In this document: piece after piece, positions 1 through 6,254 of the stretch
Position numbering within the stretch: the first letter of the stretch is position 1
Layout: each line of letters starts with the position of its first letter
Assembly (NCBI GenBank): GCA_003230535.1
Contig: QIEW01000061.1
Coordinates: 1-8,425 of the forward strand
Source of the DNA: a bacterium
Lineage (GTDB): Bacteria; SZUA-182; SZUA-191
Reading direction: 5' to 3'
Length of the DNA stretch: 8,425 nt
The notes under the pieces: model-generated
Database searches by the model: none
Told to the model about the DNA's origin: nothing
The model's input: the letters and a program-made list of their open reading frames with translations, nothing else
Made by a program: the position numbers and the translations under genes

Positions 1-27
1 TTATTATAACCTGTAAGGAGATCGATT

Positions 28-321
28 GTGAGCAAAATTAGTTGGAGAAAAGTTGCTGTATTCTTCATCGTCAGCATGGTGTGTGGATTTGGTGCTACTG
101 CTCATGCTAAGCAAATTTTCAAAGGATCTGATTATTTCGAAACTGGAAGTGGATATCTCACTGTACCAGGCGCGACCCCTAATCCAGTCCCTATCACAGG
201 GCTTCCTATTAACCCAGGTCCTCTAGGACTAGGAGAGACTGATACCATCATATCCCGGCAAGACAGGACTTATGCGCTTATAGGAAGATCGGAAACCTGG
301 TATGATACGGTTATTTTATAA
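28..321 (+). CDS. Small secreted protein of unknown function, possibly a truncated surface protein
   Basis: I do not recognise this as a named gene. The GTG start is chosen because AAGGAG lies at 15-20, seven bases upstream. Residues 1-27 form a clear Sec signal peptide: basic start, hydrophobic core at about 9-24, and an AHA cleavage motif at 25-27. The remaining 70 residues are Gly/Pro/Thr-rich (GSDYF, LTVPG, GLPINPGPLG, TDTIISRQD) and have no second membrane segment, cysteine or sorting signal at the end. The GSDYF...TDTI-RQD style resembles, from memory, the beginning of longer exported proteins, some with PEP-CTERM tails, found in Desulfobacterota and relatives. The last 18 residues do not look like that pattern, so this may be a remnant cut short. 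It ends 33 bases before the convergent tonB gene. It is probably expressed and exported if intact; the role is unknown. Confidence 0.55.
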   Translation: MSKISWRKVAVFFIVSMVCGFGATAHAKQIFKGSDYFETGSGYLTVPGATPNPVPITGLPINPGPLGLGETDTIISRQDRTYALIGRSETWYDTVIL

Positions 322-354
322 CAAACCCTAAGCTTTGGCCCCCAGCTGTAACTT

Positions 355-1326
355 CTATTTGGGGGGGGTCAGGTTATACCAAAAAGAGAAGATTACTCCC
401 AATTCTTGCGGGCCGTAATCCTCGGGCAGGGAAGTCAACTCGGTAATACTGCGCACTGCATTCAGGGCGGCTTTATCCAGCGAGCTGTTTCCGGAAGAGT
501 CCCGGAGTTTAATCTCGTCGATCATGCCGTCACGGTGAATTTTGAAAGTCACCACCGACCGTCCGGTGAGCCCCATCCGGGCCGCATAAGGCGGATACCA
601 ACCCTCAGCGACTTTTTTCTTTACCAGCCTGCCATACCAGAGATAGTTAAATCCTTGATCCTCAAAGGAAACCAAACTTCCATAGCCGTATTCGGCCTTT
701 GCCCCATACTTATCCAAATCCAGGTATTTGTCCAGATGGGCGATTATTTCTCTTAACTTAGGCTTCCGGCGCTCCTTTGATGGGGATGGGGCTAGATCTT
801 GTGACTCTTTAGTCACGGTCATGATGTCTTCGCGGCTAAAGGTAATCTCGGGGACGGAGGTTTTTGGGGATGGCGCTATTGGGGATTGGGAAACCTCCAT
901 GGGCGGCGGGCCCACTTTGGGCCGGGGAACTTCCCGGGGTTTTGGCGGCGGCGGTTTTACTTTGGCTTTTTCCTTTTGCAGCTTACTTTTTTCTTCCCGA
1001 AAAAGACTTAAAGTCGCTTTGGGATCCGGAGGTGAGGGAGAGAGTTCCAGCGGATCTAAATTTTTTTCCGGTTTGTTTTGGGGAAGCGCCTTTTTAGACT
1101 GTAATTCTTGAGGCTTTAACTTTTTCAGGAATATTGGGGGCTTAAAGTCCGGGAGTTTCTCCACTATTGGGACGATGTGGATTACCGGCGGTTCATGCGG
1201 TTGTGGTTCAGGCAGCAGATGCTCTAAGATAATCCCGAGGATACCCAAAGACAAGAGGTGTATAAGTATAGAACCAATCACAGCCCACAACAACAGCTTT
1301 ACCCGCCGAGACATCGCACTAGCCAC
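355..1326 (-). CDS. tonB: TonB-family energy transducer protein
   Basis: This protein would couple the inner-membrane proton motive force (through ExbB/ExbD, not in this window) to outer-membrane transporters. Layout of 323 residues: short basic N-terminus; one membrane anchor at about 10-36 containing S19 and H23, matching the SxxxH pattern of TonB anchors; a long periplasmic Pro/Lys/Glu-rich stretch at about 38-190 with runs such as KPPPPKP; then a C-terminal TonB-like domain at about 225-323, including WYPPYAARMGLTGRSVVTFK and DGMIDEIKLRDSSG, typical of the TonB/TolA C-terminal fold. The GTG at 1326 is preferred because AGGAGG sits four bases upstream; ATG at 1314 (MSRR) is possible but would be 16 bases from it. 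The gene follows kdsD by 16 bases and is probably the last gene of the ccm-kdsD transcription unit. It could be a TolA-like or non-iron TonB paralogue; the transported substrate cannot be told. Confidence 0.85.
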   Translation of the reverse strand: MASAMSRRVKLLLWAVIGSILIHLLSLGILGIILEHLLPEPQPHEPPVIHIVPIVEKLPDFKPPIFLKKLKPQELQSKKALPQNKPEKNLDPLELSPSPPDPKATLSLFREEKSKLQKEKAKVKPPPPKPREVPRPKVGPPPMEVSQSPIAPSPKTSVPEITFSREDIMTVTKESQDLAPSPSKERRKPKLREIIAHLDKYLDLDKYGAKAEYGYGSLVSFEDQGFNYLWYGRLVKKKVAEGWYPPYAARMGLTGRSVVTFKIHRDGMIDEIKLRDSSGNSSLDKAALNAVRSITELTSLPEDYGPQELGVIFSFWYNLTPPK

Positions 1327-1342
1327 CCCCCCTCCTATAGGA

Positions 1343-2302
1343 TCATACTACCCCCGCTTTAAGTAAATCATGCATATGTATAATCCCGTATGGATGCTGC
1401 CGCTTATCCAAAACAAACAGACTGGTGATGGTATATTTCTCCATGATTTGCAATGCTTTTTCCGCCAGTTCCGTTTTACTGATAACTTTAGGATTTCGGG
1501 TCATGCACTCCCGGGCGGGACGATTAATGAAATTTGTGTCCCGTTCCACTAACCGCCGCAAGTCTCCATCGGTAATAACCCCTGTAAGCCGAGCGTTGTT
1601 GTCGACTACCGAAGTTACTCCCATTTTCTTGGAGGTCATCTCCAAAATGGCCATTTTCATGGGCGTCTCCTCAGTGATTACCGGAATATCCACTCCGACG
1701 TGCATCATGTCCTCCACCTTAAGCAATCGGCGTCCCAGGCGACCGCCGGGATGAAGCGCCGCAAAATCATCTTCCTGAAAACCGCGGCGTTTAATAAGAG
1801 CTACCGCCAAGGCGTCGCCTAGAGCCAACGTGACGGTAGTGCTGCACGTTGGGGCCAGCCCTAAGGGGCAAGCCTCCTCAGCGACACTTATATTTAATAC
1901 TACATCGCTGTTTTGAGCCAAAACCGACTTAAGATTACCAGTCATAGAGATAAGCTTCACCCCAAAACGCTTGATAATGGGCAAAAGACGATTGATTTCC
2001 TCCGTCTCACCGCTGTTGGATGCAGCCAAGACCACATCTCCGCGCACCACCATTCCCAGGTCGCCATGAATAGCCTCAGCCGGATGTAAAAACAACGCCG
2101 GAGTGCCGGTACTGGCTAAGGTAGCGGCGATCTTCTTACAAATCAAACCCGATTTGCCCATCCCGGTCACCACCACTCTACCAGTACAATTATACAAAAT
2201 ATCTACCGCTTCAGTAAACCTTTCATCCAACTGGTCGACCAACGCAAGAATTGCCTGCGCCTCTTTTTGCAGTACATCACGCGCTATATCAAGAAGTTCC
2301 AT
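1343..2302 (-). CDS. kdsD: Arabinose-5-phosphate isomerase (KdsD/KpsF family)
   Basis: The enzyme converts ribulose 5-phosphate to arabinose 5-phosphate, the first committed step toward KDO, the sugar that joins lipid A to the LPS core; it acts in the cytoplasm. The 319 residues are a full-length family member: an N-terminal SIS sugar-isomerase domain (about 25-185) followed by two CBS domains (about 200-255 and 265-319). Visible motifs include VVVTGMGKSG, LHPAEAIHGDLGMV, AASNSGET, PTCSTTVTLALGDALAVAL and AALHPGGRLGRRLL. K50, E102, E143 and H184 line up, with a constant offset of nine, with the catalytic Lys59, Glu111, Glu152 and His193 of the E. coli enzyme. ATG at 2302 is preceded by a weak AGGG. 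The gene sits 19 bases after the ccmH-like gene and 16 before tonB. KpsF or GutQ paralogues share this architecture, so a capsule role cannot be excluded from sequence alone. Confidence 0.95.
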   Translation of the reverse strand: MELLDIARDVLQKEAQAILALVDQLDERFTEAVDILYNCTGRVVVTGMGKSGLICKKIAATLASTGTPALFLHPAEAIHGDLGMVVRGDVVLAASNSGETEEINRLLPIIKRFGVKLISMTGNLKSVLAQNSDVVLNISVAEEACPLGLAPTCSTTVTLALGDALAVALIKRRGFQEDDFAALHPGGRLGRRLLKVEDMMHVGVDIPVITEETPMKMAILEMTSKKMGVTSVVDNNARLTGVITDGDLRRLVERDTNFINRPARECMTRNPKVISKTELAEKALQIMEKYTITSLFVLDKRQHPYGIIHMHDLLKAGVV

Positions 2303-2321
2303 ACTCTTACCCTATCAGTTA

Positions 2322-2843
2322 CTATTCAAGTTCCTTTAGTTCCCTTTCCAGCTTTTCCTTGTATTGGTCAGGCGGTTCGTCTCCTTCTTTACCAGAGATG
2401 GGGGTGGCAGTCAGTTCCGGTTCCTTCCTTTGCTTAGTCCACTTCAGCAGCAGCACTCCTAATCCCAGGGCAGCCAGTACCGGCACTACATAGGGAACTA
2501 TCACCCATATTATCCAGTTAAACCCCTCCTTGACAGGAGCAGCAAACACCCGCTCCCCATCTTTGTCTCTAAATAACTGGAAAATTTGAAGCCGGGTCTT
2601 GCCCGCCTTAAGCTGCTTGCGGATGAACTCCTTGTTTTTGCTGGCCTCCCCACAGGTGCAGGTCTCCAGTACCATATTCCCGCAACCGCATAAGCAAACC
2701 AACTCCTTAGCAATCTCCCGGCACTCGGTCTCTATCTCTTCCGGAGTGGCCGAATATACTAAAGAAGAATTAATAATCCAAGGGCAGACAACGATTAAGC
2801 TTAAAATTCCTATACCCAGGGCAATAAAAAGGCGTTTTGACAT
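2322..2843 (-). CDS. ccmH: CcmH/CycL-like cytochrome c maturation thiol protein with an atypical Cys cluster
   Basis: CcmH-family proteins are periplasm-facing, membrane-anchored thiol proteins that interact with apocytochrome c so that its CXXCH cysteines are reduced for heme attachment by CcmF. The 173 residues show an N-terminal hydrophobic segment (about 5-31, signal or anchor), a soluble helical region with cysteines at 50, 52, 54, 62 and 64 (LVCLCGCGNMVLETCTC), the family-like stretch KEFIRKQLKAGKTRLQIFQLF at about 71-91, a second membrane helix at about 110-134, and a charged C-terminal tail ending in Glu/Lys-rich residues. The classical LRCxxC site is replaced by LxCxCGC plus CTC, a form I recall from other non-proteobacterial and delta-type CcmH-like proteins. 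ATG at 2843 has GGGAG ten bases upstream. It lies 43 bases after ccmF. The redox function is inferred; the extra cysteines could bind metal instead. Confidence 0.82.
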   Translation of the reverse strand: MSKRLFIALGIGILSLIVVCPWIINSSLVYSATPEEIETECREIAKELVCLCGCGNMVLETCTCGEASKNKEFIRKQLKAGKTRLQIFQLFRDKDGERVFAAPVKEGFNWIIWVIVPYVVPVLAALGLGVLLLKWTKQRKEPELTATPISGKEGDEPPDQYKEKLERELKELE

Positions 2844-2886
2844 TATTTTTCATCTCCCAGCCTCAAAATTAGGAAAAGATATATTC

Positions 2887-4845
2887 CTAAATTGGAGATG
2901 TTTTTTTCTTTTTATCCGGCCAAAAGGCTACAATTGACCCTATGGTCATTACTGTGCCGCCAATCCATAGCCAGACTATCAATGGGTTTATTACCGCTTT
3001 GAAGGTGGCGCCGTGATTTGCGTCAAAGCCTGCCAGAATTAGATATACATCCTCCGCTAAGTTCCAATAGATTGAAACTTCTGATACCGGCTGCTCCGAA
3101 CCTTTAAAATGAAGATTCTTTTCCGGAGTAAGTATATCTACTTTCTTTCCTTCATTATACACCGAAACTATCGCTGCATTAACTAATTTACTTTGTGTTT
3201 CATATTGGGAGAACTTTTCGTATTTTAAGGTATACTTTCCAAGCTGGAACTCCTCTCCAGGTTTTACAAATACTTCACGCTCTATCTTATAGGATGAGGA
3301 GCCGGTTATTCCCACAAAAATAAGCACTACGCCGATATGAACGATATACCCCCCGTAACGGCGCTTATTCCGCCAAATGAGCCGGCCTAAAGCCGCCGGA
3401 TACATCTCGCCAAAGCGGCTGTGCCGGGCGGTTGTTCCTCTAATAAACTCCAGTAAAATAGCCACCGCAACAAAAATACATAGAATAAAGCTGGTTAACG
3501 GGTAACCTTTCCTGATGCCTAATATAAATAATGCAATACCACCCGCCAGGGATATTATCCCCGGTACCATGAAGTTACGTTTCAGGTTCTGGACGGAAGT
3601 TTTCCGCCAGGAGATCAAGGGGCAAAGAGCCATCAGAAACAGCAAGGTCAACCCAATAGGAACATTGATTTTATCGAAATATGCAGCCGTAACAGTCGCT
3701 TGTTGACCCCGCACAGCCTCCGAAATAAACGGCCAGACCGTCCCAATAAATACCACCAGAAGCATAGCCATTAAAACCAGATTATTATAGAGGAAGGTAC
3801 TCTCCCTCGAAAGGAGAGAATCTATTTCGTTTTGACTCTGGAGGTCATCCCAGCGGACTAGGAGCAGGATGACGGAGGCCGCTATTCCTAAAAGCAGAAA
3901 AGCCATAAAAACCGGACCTAAACTTGATTCCCCAAATGAATGTACAGAACCGACGATCCCCGATCTGGTAATAAACGTACCAAAGATACACAAAAGAAAA
4001 GTCGTTGTCACTAACACCATGTTCCAGATCTTGAGCATACCCCGCTTTTCCTGGATCATTACCGAATGGAGATAAGCGGTGCCGGCCAACCAAGGCATAA
4101 AGGAAGCGTTTTCCACCGGGTCCCAGGCCCAATAGCCGCCCCAGCCCAGTTCAACATAAGCCCATTGTCCTCCCAGGATGATGCCTATCGTGAGAAACAG
4201 CCACGCAAACAGCGTCCAGCGCCGGGTGCTCCTGATCCAAGTATCGTCCAGCTTGCCCGTGATCATGGCCGCCATGGCAAAGGCGAACGGTACCGTAAAT
4301 CCTACATAGCCTAAATAGAGCGTGGGAGGGTGCCAGATCATCCCCGGATTCTGTAGTAAGGGATTTAGACCTAAACCATCCGGCGGTTTAAAATGATAAG
4401 TGGCAAAAGGCGGGGTAATAAACACCATTATAGACAAGAATAAGCATAGGGTGAACATCATGGTAAAGGTTATATAAGGCATGCTCTCCTGATGGGCGTG
4501 TCGGTTCTGGAGTATCACCCACATGGCAAATAACGACAACAGCCAGGCCCAGAGGAGAATAGAGCCTTCCTGACCGGCCCAGAAGGCGGTTATTGTGTAG
4601 AACATCGACAGCGCCTTGTCCGAATAATGATAGACATACTCCACGTCAAACCGGCGGTTGACAAACGCCCAGATCAGAGCCGCCGAAGCCAAAGTAAGCA
4701 ACCCAAAACAGGCTGCCGAGGCCGCCTCGGCCGACTTAACCATTCTCCGCTCGTCGACTAACTTTCCCACCAGGGAGAAGATGGCTGCATATGCCGCCAC
4801 CATAAAACATAATTGAATAGAAAAAGATCCTATCTCTAACATCAT
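2887..4845 (-). CDS. ccmF: Cytochrome c heme lyase subunit CcmF
   Basis: CcmF is the large membrane protein of System I that takes heme from holo-CcmE and attaches it to apocytochrome c at the periplasmic face. The 652 residues match the usual length. About fifteen hydrophobic segments are visible. The WWD heme-handling motif occurs at 235-253 (WGGYWAWDPVENASFMPWL). Four candidate heme-ligand histidines are present: H172 (WHPPTLYLGY), H260 (AYLHS), H303 (VHSF) and H503 (YIVHIG), close to positions 173, 261, 303 and 491 in E. coli. A soluble periplasmic region spans about 520-615, followed by the conserved-looking NPLIVWLWIGG in the last helix and a Lys-rich cytoplasmic tail. Two ATG codons occur in tandem at 4845 and 4842, with no convincing ribosome-binding site before either. 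The gene lies 354 bases after ccmE, wider than any other gap in the operon. Confidence 0.97.
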   Translation of the reverse strand: MMLEIGSFSIQLCFMVAAYAAIFSLVGKLVDERRMVKSAEAASAACFGLLTLASAALIWAFVNRRFDVEYVYHYSDKALSMFYTITAFWAGQEGSILLWAWLLSLFAMWVILQNRHAHQESMPYITFTMMFTLCLFLSIMVFITPPFATYHFKPPDGLGLNPLLQNPGMIWHPPTLYLGYVGFTVPFAFAMAAMITGKLDDTWIRSTRRWTLFAWLFLTIGIILGGQWAYVELGWGGYWAWDPVENASFMPWLAGTAYLHSVMIQEKRGMLKIWNMVLVTTTFLLCIFGTFITRSGIVGSVHSFGESSLGPVFMAFLLLGIAASVILLLVRWDDLQSQNEIDSLLSRESTFLYNNLVLMAMLLVVFIGTVWPFISEAVRGQQATVTAAYFDKINVPIGLTLLFLMALCPLISWRKTSVQNLKRNFMVPGIISLAGGIALFILGIRKGYPLTSFILCIFVAVAILLEFIRGTTARHSRFGEMYPAALGRLIWRNKRRYGGYIVHIGVVLIFVGITGSSSYKIEREVFVKPGEEFQLGKYTLKYEKFSQYETQSKLVNAAIVSVYNEGKKVDILTPEKNLHFKGSEQPVSEVSIYWNLAEDVYLILAGFDANHGATFKAVINPLIVWLWIGGTVMTIGSIVAFWPDKKKKTSPI

Positions 4846-4918
4846 AGTTTAATTTAACGGTTAGTTAAGGGTTCTCTGCCTCCACACTTGCAACGATAAC
4901 CAAGGGACAAAAATATTA

Positions 4919-4939
4919 GGTTTACAGGCAAGTCATTAA
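4919..4939 (+). repeat. Direct repeat copy 1 in the ccmE-ccmF gap
   Basis: GGTTTACAGGCAAGTCATTA plus one A matches the second copy at 5101-5120 with one substitution and one extra base. It is followed at once by the palindrome CCCGAATAATTCGGG, whose core GAATAATTCGGG is itself repeated (11 of 12) just before copy 2 at 5091-5102. The two copies therefore share both elements, but in opposite order. Confidence 0.7.
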
Positions 4940-4954
4940 CCCGAATAATTCGGG
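4940..4954. repeat. Small perfect palindrome CCCGAA-TAA-TTCGGG
   Basis: Six-base arms with a three-base loop. The inverted repeat is perfect. It could be a stem-loop in the ccm transcript or a protein-binding site. No T-run follows on either strand, so it does not look like an intrinsic terminator. Confidence 0.6.
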
Positions 4955-4980
4955 ATCATAAACACGCTCGGAGCTGGTCG

Positions 4981-4995
4981 CTTCCATAGCGGAAG
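4981..4995. repeat. Small inverted repeat CTTCC-ATAGC-GGAAG
   Basis: Five-base perfect arms around a five-base loop, between the two direct repeats. On the minus strand it is followed by no T-run within ten bases. It is weak on its own and is listed because it adds to the structure of this gap. Confidence 0.4.
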
Positions 4996-5100
4996 TTTTC
5001 GGTAATTTGTATAAGCCATTTTGTTTTTTGACCGTTATTTTGTAAGCATCTGTATTCAAATAACATCATCAATGTTTATCGTGGATTTATGAATAATCCG

Positions 5101-5120
5101 GGTTAACAGGCAAGTATTAA
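5101..5120 (+). repeat. Direct repeat copy 2 in the ccmE-ccmF gap
   Basis: GGTTAACAGGCAAGTATTAA is the partner of the repeat at 4919-4939, starting 182 bases further on. It is preceded directly by GAATAATCCGGG (5091-5102, overlapping by two bases), which resembles the palindrome half next to copy 1. Confidence 0.7.
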
Positions 5121-5199
5121 GGACAGCTGAATATTGGCTAAACTTTAATTTATCATGCTTTTGAGGCCCATACTAGCTGTAATGGTTAGGCGGGACATG

Positions 5200-5589
5200 T
5201 TAAGCTTTAGGTTCATACTTGGAAGGACACTTAGTCATCAACTTGGTAGCCTTAAAGAGGTCCGCCGAGGTCAGCTTCCCTTCTACAATCACCTCTACTC
5301 CATACTTAAAAGTATCCGGCACGACCCCTTGGTAATGAACCGGAATTGTTTTATTGCCGTCGGTTATGCTAAAACGCATTTCTAGTTTTTGGGGATCCCA
5401 GTCGATGGAGCCTTCCTCTATATGACCGGAAACGCGCACTCCCTTCTTAAAGATTTTTCCAGCCTGGGCTCGAAGCTCGGTGGGTGTCAAATAGAAGACC
5501 GTCTCCTGCATCCCCGCATACAACAAATAACTTACCGCCAGGAGAATAACAGTTCCCCCGACGATAATTTTTGTCTTTTTCTTACTCAT
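5200..5589 (-). CDS. ccmE: Heme chaperone CcmE, Cys-type (CxxxY) variant
   Basis: CcmE binds heme covalently in the periplasm and hands it to CcmF. The 129 residues show a short basic N-terminus, one membrane anchor at about 8-27, and the OB-fold heme-chaperone domain at about 30-129, with YLTPTEL, RVSGHIEEGSI, MRFSITDG, IPVHYQGVVPDTF and VEVIVEGKL typical of the family. In classical CcmE the heme-attaching residue is His in an HxxxY motif. Here the aligned motif is C121-P-S-K-Y125, so cysteine replaces histidine; TGT is readable on the minus strand at 5227-5229. This C(X)3Y form is known from Desulfovibrio-type bacteria and some archaea. The protein ends four residues after the Tyr, with no long tail. 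ATG at 5589 follows a plausible AGGTAGG. It is the first gene of the leftward block, with its own promoter at 5640-5669. Confidence 0.94.
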   Translation of the reverse strand: MSKKKTKIIVGGTVILLAVSYLLYAGMQETVFYLTPTELRAQAGKIFKKGVRVSGHIEEGSIDWDPQKLEMRFSITDGNKTIPVHYQGVVPDTFKYGVEVIVEGKLTSADLFKATKLMTKCPSKYEPKA

Positions 5590-5639
5590 TATCGCCTACC
5601 TACTTCCTTATCTGGTATTTCTTACTTTCCATTTTTCAA

Positions 5640-5669
5640 AATCTAACACGATCCGAACTTTAATGTCAA
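5640..5669 (-). promoter_or_regulatory. Sigma-70-like promoter for ccmE and the ccm operon
   Basis: Read on the minus strand: a perfect TTGACA (5669-5664), an 18-base spacer, then TAGATT (5645-5640) with a TGn extension just upstream. Predicted start is near 5633, giving a leader of about 45 bases before the ccmE ATG. It faces away from a second promoter at 5688-5716; the two -35 boxes are 18 bases apart. Confidence 0.65.
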
Positions 5670-5687
5670 GTTTATAAGGTTAGTCGA

Positions 5688-5716
5688 TTTACAGAAATAA
5701 CGACCAATGTTATAAT
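5688..5716 (+). promoter_or_regulatory. Sigma-70-like promoter for hisI
   Basis: TTTACA (5688-5693, five of six to consensus), a 17-base spacer, then perfect TATAAT (5711-5716) with an extended -10 TGT directly before it. Predicted start is near 5723, about 110 bases before the hisI ATG. The leader has no obvious riboswitch or long stem-loop. An intact strong promoter in front of a broken gene suggests that the break is recent or that the pieces are still used. Confidence 0.7.
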
Positions 5717-5833
5717 ACGCCGTCTTTGTAAATTACCTTTGGTAGATAACAGCTTTAGGATTTATCATAGCTATCTTTGGGAAAGTTAACAACTTATATT
5801 TTTAAGGTGAAAAACCGGCACAATGGAGGAGAT

Positions 5834-6144
5834 ATGATAGAGTTTAAATTTGACCGGCGCGGGCTTATTCCAGCAATTATTCAGGATGCAGAGTATTAAT
5901 GCTGGCCTACATGAACCAAGAATCTTTACAGAAAACTATTGCATCAGGAAAAACTACTTTTTGGAGCAGATCCCGAAACAAACTATGGCTCAAAGGGGAA
6001 ACCTCCGGACATTTCCAGCATGTAAAGGAAATTTATTACGATTGTGACCAGGATACATTACTTATAAAAGTAGATCAAGTCGGCGCGGCTTGCCATACCG
6101 GGGAGCGCTCCTGTTTCTACCGACAGCTGCCCCTTGGGGATTGA
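5834..6144 (+). pseudogene. hisI: Phosphoribosyl-AMP cyclohydrolase HisI, disrupted by a frameshifting deletion
   Basis: HisI opens the adenine ring of phosphoribosyl-AMP, the third step of histidine synthesis. Piece one (5834-5899) starts at ATG with GGAGG four bases upstream and reads [20 protein letters not shown], the normal family start, then Tyr and TAA. Piece two (5899-6144, 81 residues from ATG) begins [10 protein letters not shown] and contains [20 protein letters not shown], the metal-binding DCDQD and [12 protein letters not shown], so the rest is complete and looks well kept. Between them the family normally has about TGEVLM. Three residues and the frame are lost, a net deficit of about ten bases. 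Stop and start overlap as TAATG (5897-5901), so translational re-initiation could make two chains. No other his gene is nearby. The break is seen directly; whether activity is lost is inferred. A sequencing error alone would not restore the missing residues. Confidence 0.85.
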
Positions 6145-6229
6145 CATGCAATAAATGTAAGCGGCATGAGATTACCTCCGGCAGCTATATAAGGCTCCCT
6201 AAATTGGCCATTAAGCGGGACATAAGCAA

Positions 6230-6243
6230 CGCCCCTATGGGCG
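6230..6243. terminator. Weak hairpin between convergent hisI and ymdB
   Basis: CGCCC-CTAT-GGGCG gives a five-base GC-rich stem in the 110-base space between the two converging genes. No strong T-run follows on either strand (only TTGCTT on the minus strand), so it is at best a poor intrinsic terminator. No other structure was noticed in 6145-6254. Confidence 0.25.
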
Positions 6244-6254
6244 CGCGGTTCCAC

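Larger units (their letters stand above)
4846..5199. other. Non-coding 354-base gap inside the ccm operon
   Basis: No convincing gene lies here on either strand. The only minus-strand reading near ccmE is a 17-codon ORF just after its stop, with no recognisable motif. The segment is AT-rich compared with its neighbours. It contains two near-identical 20-21 base direct repeats (4919-4939, 5101-5120), a perfect 6-base-arm palindrome at 4940-4954, a small hairpin at 4981-4995, and a GGATT/AATCC pair at 5083-5099. No clear promoter hexamers for ccmF were found on the minus strand, and no T-tract terminator. The stretch may be a decayed mobile element or repeat family copy, or a structured operon spacer; the sequence alone does not decide. 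Confidence 0.6.

Noticed and set aside
336-371. TGGCCCCC / GGGGGGTCA pairing as a terminator between gene 1 and tonB
   Set aside because: The arms need a G-T wobble, the loop is 20 bases long, the right arm lies inside the tonB coding end, and there is no T-run. It is too weak to call.
728-1111. Plus-strand reading frames of 127 and 77 residues opposite tonB
   Set aside because: They are mirror images of the Pro/Lys-rich linker of tonB, are Gly/Ser-rich as expected for that, and have no ribosome-binding site or family motif.
3845-4314. Overlapping frames on both strands within ccmF
   Set aside because: They lie entirely within the well-supported ccmF gene, including its WWD motif, and show no independent coding signs.
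4846-4960. A separate promoter for ccmF in the gap (for example TAATAT at about 4911-4916 on the minus strand)
   Set aside because: No acceptable -35 box lies 16-18 bases upstream of it; GGTTAA is a poor match.
5155-5385. Plus-strand 76-residue frame over the 3' end of ccmE
   Set aside because: It lies antisense to the conserved CcmE domain, with no ribosome-binding site and no recognisable motif.
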